From CALBPI01 sp039814545 (GTDB taxonomy: Bacteria; Pseudomonadota; Gammaproteobacteria; Steroidobacterales; Woeseiaceae), in assembly GCA_039814545.1 (NCBI GenBank), contig JBCCBB010000001.1, positions 62,001 to 126,000 of the forward strand: a DNA stretch of 64,000 nucleotides, in the 5' to 3' direction. Below the pieces are notes generated by a model. That model was not told the DNA's origin. It was given only the letters and a program-made list of their open reading frames with translations, and searched no databases. The translations under genes and the position numbers were made by a program. Numbering within the stretch: the stretch's first letter is position 1; every line of letters begins with the position of its first letter. Below, piece after piece: positions 1-8,901 of the stretch.

Positions 1-213
1 CGGCGCGCTCTGATTTACAGACTCGGGGCCGCCCGACAGGATGATGCCGCGCGCGCCGAATTCTCGGATCGCATCGGGGTCCATGTCCCAGGGGTGGATC
101 TCCGAGTAGACGCCCGACTCGCGCACCCGGCGCGCAATCAACTGCGTGTACTGGGCGCCGAAATCGAGGATCAGTACGCGGTCGGCGTGAATGTCACGCG
201 CTGCAGGCGCCAT
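1..213 (-). CDS. guaA: GMP synthase (glutamine-hydrolysing), N-terminal part, cut by window edge
   Basis: GuaA converts XMP to GMP using glutamine and ATP, the last step of de novo GMP synthesis, in the cytoplasm. Only the first 71 residues are present. They show the start of the class I glutamine amidotransferase domain: ILDFGAQYTQLIARRVRE near residue 15 and the oxyanion-loop motif ILSGGPESV near residue 62. The catalytic Cys-His-Glu triad and the ATP-pyrophosphatase domain lie outside the window. The ATG overlaps the guaB stop by one base (TGATG), so guaB-guaA form a translationally coupled operon as in many proteobacteria. Confidence 0.95.
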   Translation of the reverse strand, partial: MAPAARDIHADRVLILDFGAQYTQLIARRVRESGVYSEIHPWDMDPDAIREFGARGIILSGGPESVNQSAP

Positions 214-1673
214 CACTCGCTCCGGTAGTTGGGGGCTTCTTTGGTAATCGTCACATCGTGCACGTGGCTCTCGCGCATTCCGGCACCGGTGATCCGCACA
301 AACTCAGGTCGTGTCCGCATCGAGAGGATGTCAGCGCAGCCCGTGTAGCCCATCGCGGCGCGCAGGCCACCCATGAGCTGGTGGACGATGGCAATGAGCG
401 AGCCCTTGTAGGGCACACGGCCTTCGATACCTTCAGGCACGAGCTTCTCCAGCTCGTCGGTGGTGTCCTGGAAGTAGCGGTCCGATGAGCCCTGTGCCAT
501 GGCCCCGAGTGAGCCCATGCCGCGATACGACTTGTAGCTGCGACCTTTGTAGAGCTCGACCTCACCCGGCGCCTCTTCGGTACCGGCAAACAGGCCGCCG
601 ATCATGATCGAGGACGCGCCCGCCACGATCGCCTTGGCGATATCTCCCGAGAAACGGATGCCGCCATCGGCAATAACGGGAACGCTATGGCGGTCCATGG
701 CCTCGGCCACTTCGGCAACCGCCGTGATCTGCGGCACACCCACACCGGCAACCACACGCGTCGTACAAATCGAGCCGGGGCCGATCCCGACCTTGACGGC
801 GTTCGCACCGGCCTCGACGAGCGCTTCAGCGGCCTCGGGCGTCACGATGTTGCCGGCAATGATCTGGGCATCAGGATACTCACCGCGAATCTGGCGCACA
901 CGCTCGAGGACGCCGCGCGAGAACCCGTGTGAGGTATCCACAACGAGCACATCAACGCCTGCCTCCATAAGCATGGCGACGCGTTCCTCGGTGTCGCCGC
1001 CCGTACCCACCGCCGCACCAACCCGCAGCGCCCCGTTGCCGTCCTTGCAGGCGCGCGGGAAGTCGGTGGCTTTCTGGAAATCCTTAGCTGTAATCATGCC
1101 GCGCAGGCGGTAGGCGTCATCAACCACGAGCACTTTTTCGATGCGGTGCTGGTGCAGCAGCGACAGCACTTCCTGCTTGGCCGCGCCCTCGCGCACGGTC
1201 ACGAGCTTTTCCTTGGGCGTCATGACCGTCGACACGGCCGCATCGAGATGCGTCTCGTAGCGTAGGTCGCGGTTGGTGACGATGCCTACAGTTTCGTCAC
1301 CCGATACCACGGGCACGCCCGAGATGTTGTTGGCGCGCGTGAGCTGCAACACCTCGCGAATCGTCATCTCTGGATTCACGGTAATGGGGTCGCTGATAAT
1401 GCCGCTCTCGAATTTCTTGACCACACGAACGTTGCGCGCCTGCTCCTCGGGCGGCAAGTTCTTGTGGATGATGCCCATGCCGCCTTCCTGCGCGAGCGTG
1501 ATCGCAAGCCGCGCCTCAGTCACGGTGTCCATGGCTGCCGAAAGTAAGGGGGTGTTGAGCGTGATGTCCCGCGTGAGTTGCGTCGCGAGCGACACTTCGC
1601 GCGGCAATATTTCGGAGTACGCGGGCTGCAGCAAGACGTCATCGAATGTCAGAGCCTCTCTCGCGATTCGCAT
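213..1673 (-). CDS. guaB: Inosine-5'-monophosphate dehydrogenase
   Basis: GuaB oxidises IMP to XMP with NAD+, the committed step of guanine nucleotide synthesis. The protein is 486 residues, the usual length. It has an N-terminal TIM-barrel part, a tandem CBS pair around residues 95-205 and the catalytic loop GPGSICTTR with the nucleophilic Cys at about residue 303. The flap region contains YRGMGSLGAM. I chose the ATG at 1673 because MRIAREALTFDDVLL is the family start and GGAGGAG lies just upstream. A longer frame reaches 1844 but adds a low-complexity Arg-rich leader that overlaps xseA. The gene is followed by guaA with a one-base overlap. Confidence 0.97.
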   Translation of the reverse strand: MRIAREALTFDDVLLQPAYSEILPREVSLATQLTRDITLNTPLLSAAMDTVTEARLAITLAQEGGMGIIHKNLPPEEQARNVRVVKKFESGIISDPITVNPEMTIREVLQLTRANNISGVPVVSGDETVGIVTNRDLRYETHLDAAVSTVMTPKEKLVTVREGAAKQEVLSLLHQHRIEKVLVVDDAYRLRGMITAKDFQKATDFPRACKDGNGALRVGAAVGTGGDTEERVAMLMEAGVDVLVVDTSHGFSRGVLERVRQIRGEYPDAQIIAGNIVTPEAAEALVEAGANAVKVGIGPGSICTTRVVAGVGVPQITAVAEVAEAMDRHSVPVIADGGIRFSGDIAKAIVAGASSIMIGGLFAGTEEAPGEVELYKGRSYKSYRGMGSLGAMAQGSSDRYFQDTTDELEKLVPEGIEGRVPYKGSLIAIVHQLMGGLRAAMGYTGCADILSMRTRPEFVRITGAGMRESHVHDVTITKEAPNYRSE

Positions 1674-1721
1674 GGTGCGCCTCCTCCGGTGTTTCTGGGG
1701 ATGTTTGGGGGTTAACCGACC

Positions 1722-1777
1722 ATTGTACCGGGGATGGCCGGGCGAGGTAAGCACCCGGTGAAGGCGTCCCGTATACT
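1722..1777. promoter_or_regulatory. Candidate divergent -10 boxes for guaB and xseA
   Basis: The 128-base gap between guaB and xseA holds TACAAT on the minus strand (1722-1727), with a weak TTACCT 17 bases upstream. This would start guaB about 40 bases before its ATG. On the plus strand TATACT (1772-1777) lies 24 bases before the xseA TTG, without a convincing -35. Only the -10 hexamers support these calls. Confidence 0.4.
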
Positions 1778-1801
1778 CAAACGCTTTCACGGAGCGACGC
1801 C

Positions 1802-3154
1802 TTGCGGGCACCGGCACAGCATGACGTCTGGAGTGTCTCGGCACTCAACCGCGCCTCGCGCGAGCTGCTTGAATCGAGTTTTGGCAGCATCTGGGTCGAG
1901 GCCGAGGTCTCGAACCTGGCGCGCCCCGCATCAGGCCACGTCTACTTCTCGCTCAAGGACGGCCAGGCGCAGGTGCGCGCCGCGTTCTTTCGCCAGCGCC
2001 AGCGCGGCAGTGCCCGTGATCTTGCCAATGGGGACCAGGTGCTCGTCCGGGGCCGGCTGAGCCTCTATGAGCCGCGCGGCGACTATCAGCTTATCGTCGA
2101 ACACCTCGAGCCGGCCGGCGAAGGCTTGCTACGCCGCGCCTTCGAACAACTCAAGCGCAAGCTGCACGCCGAAGGCCTGTTCGATCCCGAACGCAAGGTC
2201 GAGCTGCCTGCCCTACCCAGCCGCATCGGCGTGATTACCTCGCCGTCAGGTGCCGCCGTCCGCGACATCCTCAAAGTGCTCGGCCGACGTATGCCGAGCG
2301 TTCCCGTGTTGATTTACGGCGCCAGCGTGCAGGGCCGGGAGGCGCCCTCGGAGCTCCGTCGCGCACTGGCGCTTGCCGTGGCCCGCAAAGAGTGCGACGT
2401 ACTGATCCTCGCGCGCGGCGGCGGCTCGCTCGAAGATCTGGCCGCTTTCAACGATGAGGGCCTCGCGCGCGACATTGCAGACTGCCCAATCCCAACGCTG
2501 GCTGGGGTCGGTCATGAGGTGGACGTCACCATTGCCGATTACGTGGCCGACGCGCGGGCGCCAACGCCCTCGGCCGCCGCTGAGCTTGCCGTGCCCGATG
2601 GCCGCGTGCTGCTCACGCAGGCACGTGAGCGCGGCTACCGTCTCGGCAACGCCGCACACCGACTGTTGCAACGCTACGCGCAGCGGATGGATCAGCTGGC
2701 GCGCCGCCTGCTGTCCCAGGGGCCCTCGCGCCGGGTTGCCGAACAACGGCGGGTGCTTGAGCGGCTGGCCCAGTCTCTGCGCCGCTCCGGCCGTGAGGCG
2801 CTCGATCGCCGGTTGCAACAACACGCCGCGCTCGCCGCGCGCCTGCGCGTGCAGTCGCCTGCCACGGCGCTCGCTCGCCGCAAGCGCACGCTCAATGACC
2901 TCGCCGGCCGCCTCCTGCGCGCCGAAGCCGTCACACGCAGCTCGCGCGCCCAGCGACTGCGCACACTTGCCAAGACACTGCAGGCGGTCAGTCCGCTCGC
3001 GACGATCGGGCGCGGCTACGCCGTCTTGCGTGATACCAACGGCGATGCCGTTACGGATGCGTCCGCGCTCGAGCCTGGCGACGCTGTGGCCGTCACGCTG
3101 AGGGATGGTGTGGTGGACGCCGAGGTTCGGGGCGTGCGCTTAAGCGACGATTGA
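1802..3154 (+). CDS. xseA: Exodeoxyribonuclease VII large subunit
   Basis: XseA is the catalytic large subunit of exonuclease VII, which with XseB degrades single-stranded DNA from both ends in the cytoplasm. The 450-residue protein has an N-terminal OB-fold (about residues 8-100, with VEAEVSNLARPASGHVYFSL), the catalytic domain (RIGVITSPSGAAVRDI, ARGGGSLEDLAAFNDE, GVGHEVDVTIAD) and a long Arg-rich coiled-coil C-terminus ending in the GRGYAVLRD motif. The start is a TTG with GGAG 10 bases upstream, and this gives the usual N-terminus. No xseB is visible nearby. The gene ends three bases from the convergent cysteine dioxygenase gene. Confidence 0.95.
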   Translation: MRAPAQHDVWSVSALNRASRELLESSFGSIWVEAEVSNLARPASGHVYFSLKDGQAQVRAAFFRQRQRGSARDLANGDQVLVRGRLSLYEPRGDYQLIVEHLEPAGEGLLRRAFEQLKRKLHAEGLFDPERKVELPALPSRIGVITSPSGAAVRDILKVLGRRMPSVPVLIYGASVQGREAPSELRRALALAVARKECDVLILARGGGSLEDLAAFNDEGLARDIADCPIPTLAGVGHEVDVTIADYVADARAPTPSAAAELAVPDGRVLLTQARERGYRLGNAAHRLLQRYAQRMDQLARRLLSQGPSRRVAEQRRVLERLAQSLRRSGREALDRRLQQHAALAARLRVQSPATALARRKRTLNDLAGRLLRAEAVTRSSRAQRLRTLAKTLQAVSPLATIGRGYAVLRDTNGDAVTDASALEPGDAVAVTLRDGVVDAEVRGVRLSDD

Positions 3155-3157
3155 CGC

Positions 3158-3760
3158 TTAGTCGTCGAAGGACAGCGCGCGCTGAACGCGTCGGTGCCAT
3201 TCGCTGCCCTCGCCCTCGCGGACAAAGACGTGGCAGTGATCCATATCGCCGCCGTAGATATGCAGCGAGACCGCAGGGCTGCGATCGCAGGGATTCGCAA
3301 TCAGGTGGTATTCGTAGGGTGGGATCAGGCACCCGGCACTGCCGATACCGGCCATGTAGGAATTGCGGGGCTCGAAGCGGTAACGCGCTTCTTCCGCCTG
3401 CTCCATGAGCTCGTACTGCAGGACATCGATGCTGCCCGCACAGACGCCTTCGACGCACCACATACCGGCATGGTCGTGGATGGGGGTCGACTGGCACGGC
3501 CCCCAGGTCATGGCAACGATGGAGTAACCGCGTTCCGGGTCGCGATGCAGCAGCCGACGCGCGTAGCGGTCGGCATGCGGCTGCATGACCGCAACGGGCA
3601 GCTCGAAGGCATTGCCGCGGATCATGCGACACAATTCGGACTTGATGCGGTCCACGACCGCCGAGGTATCGGGCAACGCGACAGCCTCGTCGCAAAGCGC
3701 GATTAGCGGGGCCAGACCTGCTGCCCCGCGGGCATTGGGCTCATCCGCGGCGATAACCAT
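3158..3760 (-). CDS. Cysteine dioxygenase (type I, Arg type)
   Basis: A mononuclear non-haem iron cupin predicted to oxidise cysteine to cysteine sulfinate. The 200-residue protein has the iron ligands His95 and His97 (TPIHDHAG) and probably His152 (YHLIAN). The Ser-His-Tyr triad is in SLHIYGG (Ser165, His167, Tyr169). Arg68 in YARRLL lines up with the rat CDO Arg60 that binds the substrate carboxylate, favouring cysteine over 3-mercaptopropionate. Cys102 lies five residues after the second His, the same offset as the rat crosslinked Cys93, and would pair with Tyr169. The gene is convergent with xseA and has a 26-base gap to the MetX-family gene upstream. The assignment by family is firm. Substrate and crosslink are inference. 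Confidence 0.85.
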   Translation of the reverse strand: MVIAADEPNARGAAGLAPLIALCDEAVALPDTSAVVDRIKSELCRMIRGNAFELPVAVMQPHADRYARRLLHRDPERGYSIVAMTWGPCQSTPIHDHAGMWCVEGVCAGSIDVLQYELMEQAEEARYRFEPRNSYMAGIGSAGCLIPPYEYHLIANPCDRSPAVSLHIYGGDMDHCHVFVREGEGSEWHRRVQRALSFDD

Positions 3761-3786
3761 GCGGTGAGTCTAACATCGGAAGCGGT

Positions 3787-4896
3787 TTAGCGGTTGGCCA
3801 GCCAGCTGCCAATGACGGGCCGGAACCGGTCCATATCGACAAGAAACGAATCGTGACCCTGAATCGAGTCGAGCGCCTCGAAACTGACGTCGCAGCCTGC
3901 GGCGCCCAGCGCATCGGCAAGCTCGCGCTGCTGCCAGAGCGGGAACAGGGTGTCGCTGCCAACCCCAATAACGAGCGCCTCGTCGAGCGCCGTGCGGCCC
4001 ACACCGCTGGCCACAGAGCCCCCGTAGTCGGCAATGTCGAACAGGTCCATGGCGCGCGACAGGAACAGGTAGCAGTTGGCATCAAAGGCACCCGTAAACT
4101 TGAGCGCGTGCGCTTCGAGGTAAGACTCGACCTCAAAATCGATACAAAACGGGTCGTTGGCACCGTGTTCGGCTGCCACACGCTCGCGCCCGAAGCGCTG
4201 CACCCACTCCTGGGCGGAGCGGTAGGTGATCATGCCGAGCTTGCGCGCCATGCGCATACCCGTGATCGGGCCAGCGTCGGCAGCGTAACGACCGTCCTGC
4301 CAATCGGGGTCGCGGCGCACCATCTCGCGCTGCAGCGAACGCAGCGCGATGGCAAACGGGGCCGCGCGTGCGGCCGAGGACACCGAGATGAGCCGACCGC
4401 AGCGCGCCGGGTGTAATGCCGCAAAAGCCAGCGCGGTCATGCCGCCCATGGAGCAGCCGATCGCGGCAAACACCCGGACTATGCCAAACGTGTCGAGCAC
4501 GGGTATCGAGGCATTCGCGATGTCTTCCAGAGAAAGAACTGGGAAATCAATGGCGTAAGGCTTATTTCTCGAAGGATTATTACTGGCCGGCCCGGTCGAG
4601 CCGAAGCAGCTGCCCAGCGAATTCACGCAAATGACAAAGAAGCGATCTGTGTCGATGGGGCGTTGCGGCCCCAGCATCTCCTCCCACCAACCGGGCGACA
4701 GGTCGTCGGGCGACGAGGCGGCATGCGCCGATGGCGACAAGCCCGTGAACAGTACGACCGCGTTGTCACGCTCCGGTGACAGCTTCCCCCAGGTCTCATA
4801 GGCGAGTGTGGGTCGCTGGAGGACGCCGCCACGGCGCAGCTCGAACGAACCCGGCAACTGGAGGACACGGCGGGCGCCGGCTTCAGAGACAGTCAT
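3787..4896 (-). CDS. metX: MetX-family homoserine/serine O-acyltransferase, probably succinyl type
   Basis: An alpha/beta-hydrolase acyltransferase of 369 residues that would activate homoserine (methionine route) or serine (cysteine route). The nucleophile elbow GCSMGG places Ser149. The acid is in GVGSDTLFP and the catalytic His in IQGHDSF near the C-terminus. The substrate-loop residues GLSPSAHAASSPDD and NSLGSCFGSTGP differ from the classic acetyltransferase pattern (TGDAH, NVLGGC). They match what I recall of Xanthomonas-type enzymes shown to be serine or homoserine O-succinyltransferases. Family membership is certain but the amino-acid and acyl substrates are not. The gene sits upstream of the cysteine dioxygenase on the same strand, a sulfur-amino-acid context. 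Confidence 0.85.
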   Translation of the reverse strand: MTVSEAGARRVLQLPGSFELRRGGVLQRPTLAYETWGKLSPERDNAVVLFTGLSPSAHAASSPDDLSPGWWEEMLGPQRPIDTDRFFVICVNSLGSCFGSTGPASNNPSRNKPYAIDFPVLSLEDIANASIPVLDTFGIVRVFAAIGCSMGGMTALAFAALHPARCGRLISVSSAARAAPFAIALRSLQREMVRRDPDWQDGRYAADAGPITGMRMARKLGMITYRSAQEWVQRFGRERVAAEHGANDPFCIDFEVESYLEAHALKFTGAFDANCYLFLSRAMDLFDIADYGGSVASGVGRTALDEALVIGVGSDTLFPLWQQRELADALGAAGCDVSFEALDSIQGHDSFLVDMDRFRPVIGSWLANR

Positions 4897-4942
4897 AGGG
4901 AAGCACCCGCCACGCCATCACGCGTGGCGCGTTCGAACACCG

Positions 4943-5491
4943 TCAGAAGAACTTCCGGGCCATACCCAGCAAATTGCCCACGGCTGAACCGCCCTCATCC
5001 TTGTCGAGGAAGCTCGACAGCAGGCCTGCACCCGCGGAGGACGCGCCACCACCGATCAACGAAGCCAGAGCGCCGCCCTTGCTTTCCTTGCTCAGCGAGC
5101 CCATCGCCATGGCCGCCACCATGGGCAACATCTTCTTGAGCGTGCCCACGTCGACACCCGTACGCGAGGCCGCTTCGGCGGCCACTTTGCGGCTTTCGTC
5201 CTTGCTGCCCAGCAAGTGGCCCAGGATGGCGTTGCCGTCGGTGATCGTTGCGGCCCGGCTCAGCAGGTCCGGCTTCTCGACGTAATCCGAGTGGTTGCCA
5301 CGCTGCAGCGCAGACATCAGCGCACCCAGCCCCTCGGGCTTCTCGGCGTTACGGCGGATCCCGCCTTTGAGTGCCGGCAACAGCTCCGCGATAGCAGCGC
5401 CCGCTTTGCCCTTATCGAGCTTGAGGCTGTCTGCAACCTGGCCCACGAGGGCGCCGTTGCCCGACTTCAGAATTGTCTCGAGGATGCTCAT
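4943..5491 (-). CDS. YidB-like DUF937 protein
   Basis: A 182-residue protein of the DUF937/YidB family, whose function is not established. It begins MSILETILKSGNGALVGQ and is rich in Ala, Gly, Leu and Lys. The middle has a GHLLGSKDESRKVAAEAA segment typical of the family, and the tail is low-complexity Gly/Ser (GGGASSAGAGLLSSFLD). There is no signal peptide or membrane helix. I chose the ATG at 5491 because GGGAGAG precedes it and the upstream Arg-rich extension to 5551 looks non-coding. It lies between der and the metX homologue on the same strand with gaps of 46 and 68 bases. Confidence 0.8.
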   Translation of the reverse strand: MSILETILKSGNGALVGQVADSLKLDKGKAGAAIAELLPALKGGIRRNAEKPEGLGALMSALQRGNHSDYVEKPDLLSRAATITDGNAILGHLLGSKDESRKVAAEAASRTGVDVGTLKKMLPMVAAMAMGSLSKESKGGALASLIGGGASSAGAGLLSSFLDKDEGGSAVGNLLGMARKFF

Positions 5492-5559
5492 GATTCTCTC
5501 CCACCGTCCCCTGTGTGTAAGACGCGAGAGCCTACCACGGCCCACGCGCAAGACGTCAC

Positions 5560-6948
5560 CTACGAGCGTTTCTTCACATGCTTAAGCAGGCGCTTGCGAC
5601 GCGCCTGCTGGCGCGGTGTCAGCGTGTTGCGCCGTCCCTCAAAGGGGTTCTTGCCCGACTTAAGCTGCAGACGAATCGGAGTGCCCCGCAGCTTAAAGGT
5701 CTTTCTGAAATAGTTGACGAGGTAGCGCCGGTAACTGGCCGACAAGCGTTCCGCCTGAGTCCCGTGCACCACGATGACCGGCGGATTGCGCCCGCCCTGG
5801 TGTGCGTAGCGCAGCCGTGGACGACGCCCGCGCGATAGCGGTGGCGGATGCGCGCCAATGGCGGTTTCAAGCGCCCGAGTGAGCGCAGATGCGGGCAGCT
5901 CTCGACAAGCCGCCTCGTGCACACGCTCGGCCTCGGGCAGGAGCTTGCCCACACCACTGCCATGCTTGGCCGAGATAAAGTGGCGCGGCGCGAATTCGGT
6001 AAATCCAAGCTTTAGCTCGAGGCCGTCGCGTAAGGCACGACGGCGATCGGGATCGAGGCCGTCCCACTTGTTGATGACCACAACGAGCGCCCTGCCCCGT
6101 TCGATGATCAGACCAAACAACGAGACATCCTGGTCGGTCACGCCCTCGCGAGCGTCAATGACACCAATCACCACGTTGCTCTGCTCAATGGCCTGCAGCG
6201 TCTTGATGATGCTGAATTTCTCGATGGCCTCGGTCACGCGGGTGCGTCGTCGCACGCCGGCCGTGTCGACGAGAACGTAGTGTTTGCCGTCGCGCTCGAA
6301 CGGCACCCGCACGCTGTCGCGCGTGGTGCCGGGCTTGTCGAAGGCAACCACCCGTTCTTCACCGATGAGGCGGTTGATCAGCGTCGACTTGCCGACGTTG
6401 GGCCGGCCCGCCACGGTAATCATGATGGCGGCGTCAGCTTCAGGCTCGGGGTCGCCTTCGGGAGCGGCGGCAAGAACGTGCTCCACAAGCGGCACGACAC
6501 GATCGCCATGTGCTGCAGAGATCACAGCGGGGTCGCCGAGACCCAGCGCGTAGAAATCCGATGCCACAGCATCGGCATCCAGACCCTCGGCCTTGTTGAT
6601 GGCTACAAAGACGGGCTTGTCGCTGCGACGGACGCGATCGGCGATGTCGTAGTCGCCGGACAACAGACCGTCCCGCGCATCGACGAGGAAGATCACGACA
6701 TCTGATTCATCGATAGCTAGGCGGGCCTGCTCCGCCATCAGCGCAGCAACGCCCTCGTCGTCATCGCCAAGACCGCCCGTGTCCACCACAAGATAATCGC
6801 GCCCCCCAACCTTGCCGTAGCCATATTGACGGTCGCGGGTCAGCCCTGGGTAGTCGGCAACGAGCGCGTCGCGCGTGCGCGTCAGTCGATTGAACAGCGT
6901 CGACTTGCCGACATTAGGTCGACCGACGAGTGCGACGACGGGCAGCAT
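5560..6948 (-). CDS. der: GTPase Der (EngA), ribosome biogenesis
   Basis: Der is an essential double GTPase that acts in 50S subunit assembly. The 462-residue protein has two G domains, each with the P-loop GRPNVGKST (about residues 9 and 183), DTGG and DTAG switch II motifs, and NKAE and NKWD base-recognition motifs. A C-terminal KH-like domain follows (INPPVIVVHGTQAE region) and ends in a basic tail. It is the last gene of the rodZ-hisS-yfgM-bamB-der array, seven bases downstream of bamB, which is the usual gammaproteobacterial order. Confidence 0.97.
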   Translation of the reverse strand: MLPVVALVGRPNVGKSTLFNRLTRTRDALVADYPGLTRDRQYGYGKVGGRDYLVVDTGGLGDDDEGVAALMAEQARLAIDESDVVIFLVDARDGLLSGDYDIADRVRRSDKPVFVAINKAEGLDADAVASDFYALGLGDPAVISAAHGDRVVPLVEHVLAAAPEGDPEPEADAAIMITVAGRPNVGKSTLINRLIGEERVVAFDKPGTTRDSVRVPFERDGKHYVLVDTAGVRRRTRVTEAIEKFSIIKTLQAIEQSNVVIGVIDAREGVTDQDVSLFGLIIERGRALVVVINKWDGLDPDRRRALRDGLELKLGFTEFAPRHFISAKHGSGVGKLLPEAERVHEAACRELPASALTRALETAIGAHPPPLSRGRRPRLRYAHQGGRNPPVIVVHGTQAERLSASYRRYLVNYFRKTFKLRGTPIRLQLKSGKNPFEGRRNTLTPRQQARRKRLLKHVKKRS

Positions 6949-6955
6949 GGTTCGG

Positions 6956-8125
6956 TCAGCGGCGCTCGCCGCGCTCGCGGTAGCCGACCAGTGTGCCTTC
7001 GCTGGACTGGGCGTAAAGCGTCTCGCCCATCACGTAGGGGCGCTGCACGATCGGCCCATCGCCCACGCGAACCCGCGCCGCCAGTGTGCCGCTGCGCGCG
7101 CTCAAAAAGTGCAGATAGCCTTCAAGATCGCCCACAACGACATATTCGCCAAAGGCGACAGGCGCCGTCAGCTGCCGACGCAAGAACAGCTCGTTGGACC
7201 ATTGCTGCGTGCCGTTGCTGCGCGACAACGCGATGACCTGGTCGTCCTCGAGGGTCATGTAGACGTTGGTCCAATCGATTCCAAGGCCCGAGTAACTCGA
7301 CAGCTCACGCGCCCAAAGTGCCTGGCCTGATTCTGCCGCGATCGCGGCTGTACGGGCACGGAAGCCCGTGACGTAGAGGTCATTGCCAGACGCCGCCAGC
7401 GCGCCATCGGCATCGACCATGCGTTCAATGTCACTGCGACCCGAGGGGATACCCAAGGGCAGCTCCCAGAGCACCTCGCCAGAAAGCAGGTCTGCCGCCA
7501 GGATGCGCCCGTTGTCGAAACCCGCTACGACAGCGTCACCGACAATCACGGGTGCGCCCGTGCCGCGTTGCGACAGTCTCGGTACCGGCTGCTCCACAAA
7601 CCAGAGCAACTCCCCCGTTGAGCCAGACAACGCAAGCAGACGACCATCAACGCTGCGCACGATCACGCGTTCGCCACCCAAAACCGGGGGCGCGAGTACT
7701 TCAGCCGCGATGTCCTGGCGCCAGAGCACGTCGCCAGAGCGGGCATCCAGCGCCGTGATGCCCCCGCTGCGATCCGCAACAGCGAGTCGGCCATCACCCG
7801 CGCCCGGCCCGGCCGTAATCGTATCGTCGAGTTTCACACGCCAGGTGCGCTTGCCCGAGACGGCGTCGTAGGCCACGACCGTACCGTCAGCCCCTGCCGC
7901 ATAAGCGCGCGTGCCGTCACCCGAAGGACGCAACGCGTAGCGCAGCACACCACCACCGCCGCCGAGACCCTCATTGATGACGCGATCGAGCTTCAGCGTT
8001 TCTGAAAAGTCGGTCAGCGGCGTGGGCGGCAACGCCGCCTCTTCGTCGTCATCGCCGAAGATCGAGCAGCCGGAGATGGCCAGTACGGCCGTCGCCAGCG
8101 CCATGAGGCGCAGTGTGCGGGTCAC
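6956..8125 (-). CDS. bamB: Outer membrane protein assembly lipoprotein BamB
   Basis: BamB is a lipoprotein of the BAM complex that helps insert beta-barrel proteins into the outer membrane. The 389-residue protein starts with a lipoprotein signal ending in the lipobox AISGC (about residues 16-20). It then has an eight-bladed PQQ-type propeller, visible as repeated blades such as VVAYDAVSGKRTWRVKL, ITALDARSGDVLWRQ and ILAADLLSGEVLWE. The start is GTG and overlaps the yfgM TGA (GTGA), indicating translational coupling. Confidence 0.95.
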   Translation of the reverse strand: MTRTLRLMALATAVLAISGCSIFGDDDEEAALPPTPLTDFSETLKLDRVINEGLGGGGGVLRYALRPSGDGTRAYAAGADGTVVAYDAVSGKRTWRVKLDDTITAGPGAGDGRLAVADRSGGITALDARSGDVLWRQDIAAEVLAPPVLGGERVIVRSVDGRLLALSGSTGELLWFVEQPVPRLSQRGTGAPVIVGDAVVAGFDNGRILAADLLSGEVLWELPLGIPSGRSDIERMVDADGALAASGNDLYVTGFRARTAAIAAESGQALWARELSSYSGLGIDWTNVYMTLEDDQVIALSRSNGTQQWSNELFLRRQLTAPVAFGEYVVVGDLEGYLHFLSARSGTLAARVRVGDGPIVQRPYVMGETLYAQSSEGTLVGYRERGERR

Positions 8126-8787
8126 GGGCTTTCCGCTTCCGTCGCGACGACGGGCGCCGCGCCCAGGTCGGCAAGTTTCATCTCAACGAGCCGCACATCA
8201 ATCAGCTGCGACTGACCCGGCGCCGTCAGCGCCGATTCGAACGCTGCTCGAGCCGCTTCGGTGTTACCAAGTGCGATCTGGACGTCGCCACGCGTCTCGG
8301 AGAGCAGCGGCGCGTAGGTGCCGGCGTCGCTGACACCATCAAGAACTTCGAGTGCCTGGGCGGGATCGCCGCGGTAGGACAGCACACGGGCCAGTCGAGA
8401 GGCCGCGACGGGCTCAAGCAACGTGCCGCGCTCCCGTGCCAGTACGTCGCGCAGCGTGGACTCCGCCTGCTCCGTCTCACCGCGCTGCATGTAAAGCCCC
8501 GCAAGCCTTAGCCCGGCCTGAGTGACATAAGGCGAATCCGGGAAGTCCGATGTCAGCGTGCTGTGGTGAGACACAAGCATGGTCAGGTCGGATGCCTGGG
8601 CGGCATCGACCGCCTGCTCAAAGACCTGCGAGGCGCCTTCTGCGTATGCGCGCTGCTCGCCCTTCCACCAGTTCCAGCCGAACAGGCCGGCCGTTGAGAG
8701 GACCACGGCGCTGATCAGCAGCTTGCCGTTCTCGTCCCAGAAAGCCTTCAGTTTCTCGACTTGTTCGGCGTCTTCGTAATCGCTCAC
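8122..8787 (-). CDS. yfgM: YfgM-like ancillary SecYEG translocon subunit (TPR protein)
   Basis: A 221-residue inner-membrane protein that in E. coli attaches to SecYEG together with PpiD. The N-terminus (EDAEQVEKLKAFWDENGK) is followed by one transmembrane helix at about residues 22-42 (LLISAVVLSTAGLFGWNWW) and a periplasmic tetratricopeptide region to about residue 205. The start is GTG with AGGTGATG upstream. Its position between hisS and bamB is the conserved one, and the stop overlaps bamB by four bases. The function is known for the family but is not shown here. Confidence 0.88.
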   Translation of the reverse strand: MSDYEDAEQVEKLKAFWDENGKLLISAVVLSTAGLFGWNWWKGEQRAYAEGASQVFEQAVDAAQASDLTMLVSHHSTLTSDFPDSPYVTQAGLRLAGLYMQRGETEQAESTLRDVLARERGTLLEPVAASRLARVLSYRGDPAQALEVLDGVSDAGTYAPLLSETRGDVQIALGNTEAARAAFESALTAPGQSQLIDVRLVEMKLADLGAAPVVATEAESP

Positions 8788-8901
8788 GGTCTCATCACCT
8801 ATCCATCGTCATGTGTTGCGGCGGGCCCAGCGGCACCCGACGCGAATTAGCCGGCAATTCTAGCGGTTTCGTGCGCCCTGCGAAACGGCGCGACGCGCTC
8901 T

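Noticed and set aside
1674..1844. 57-residue N-terminal extension of guaB
   Set aside because: It is Arg-rich, overlaps the xseA start and the promoter, and the family start at 1673 has a good ribosome site.
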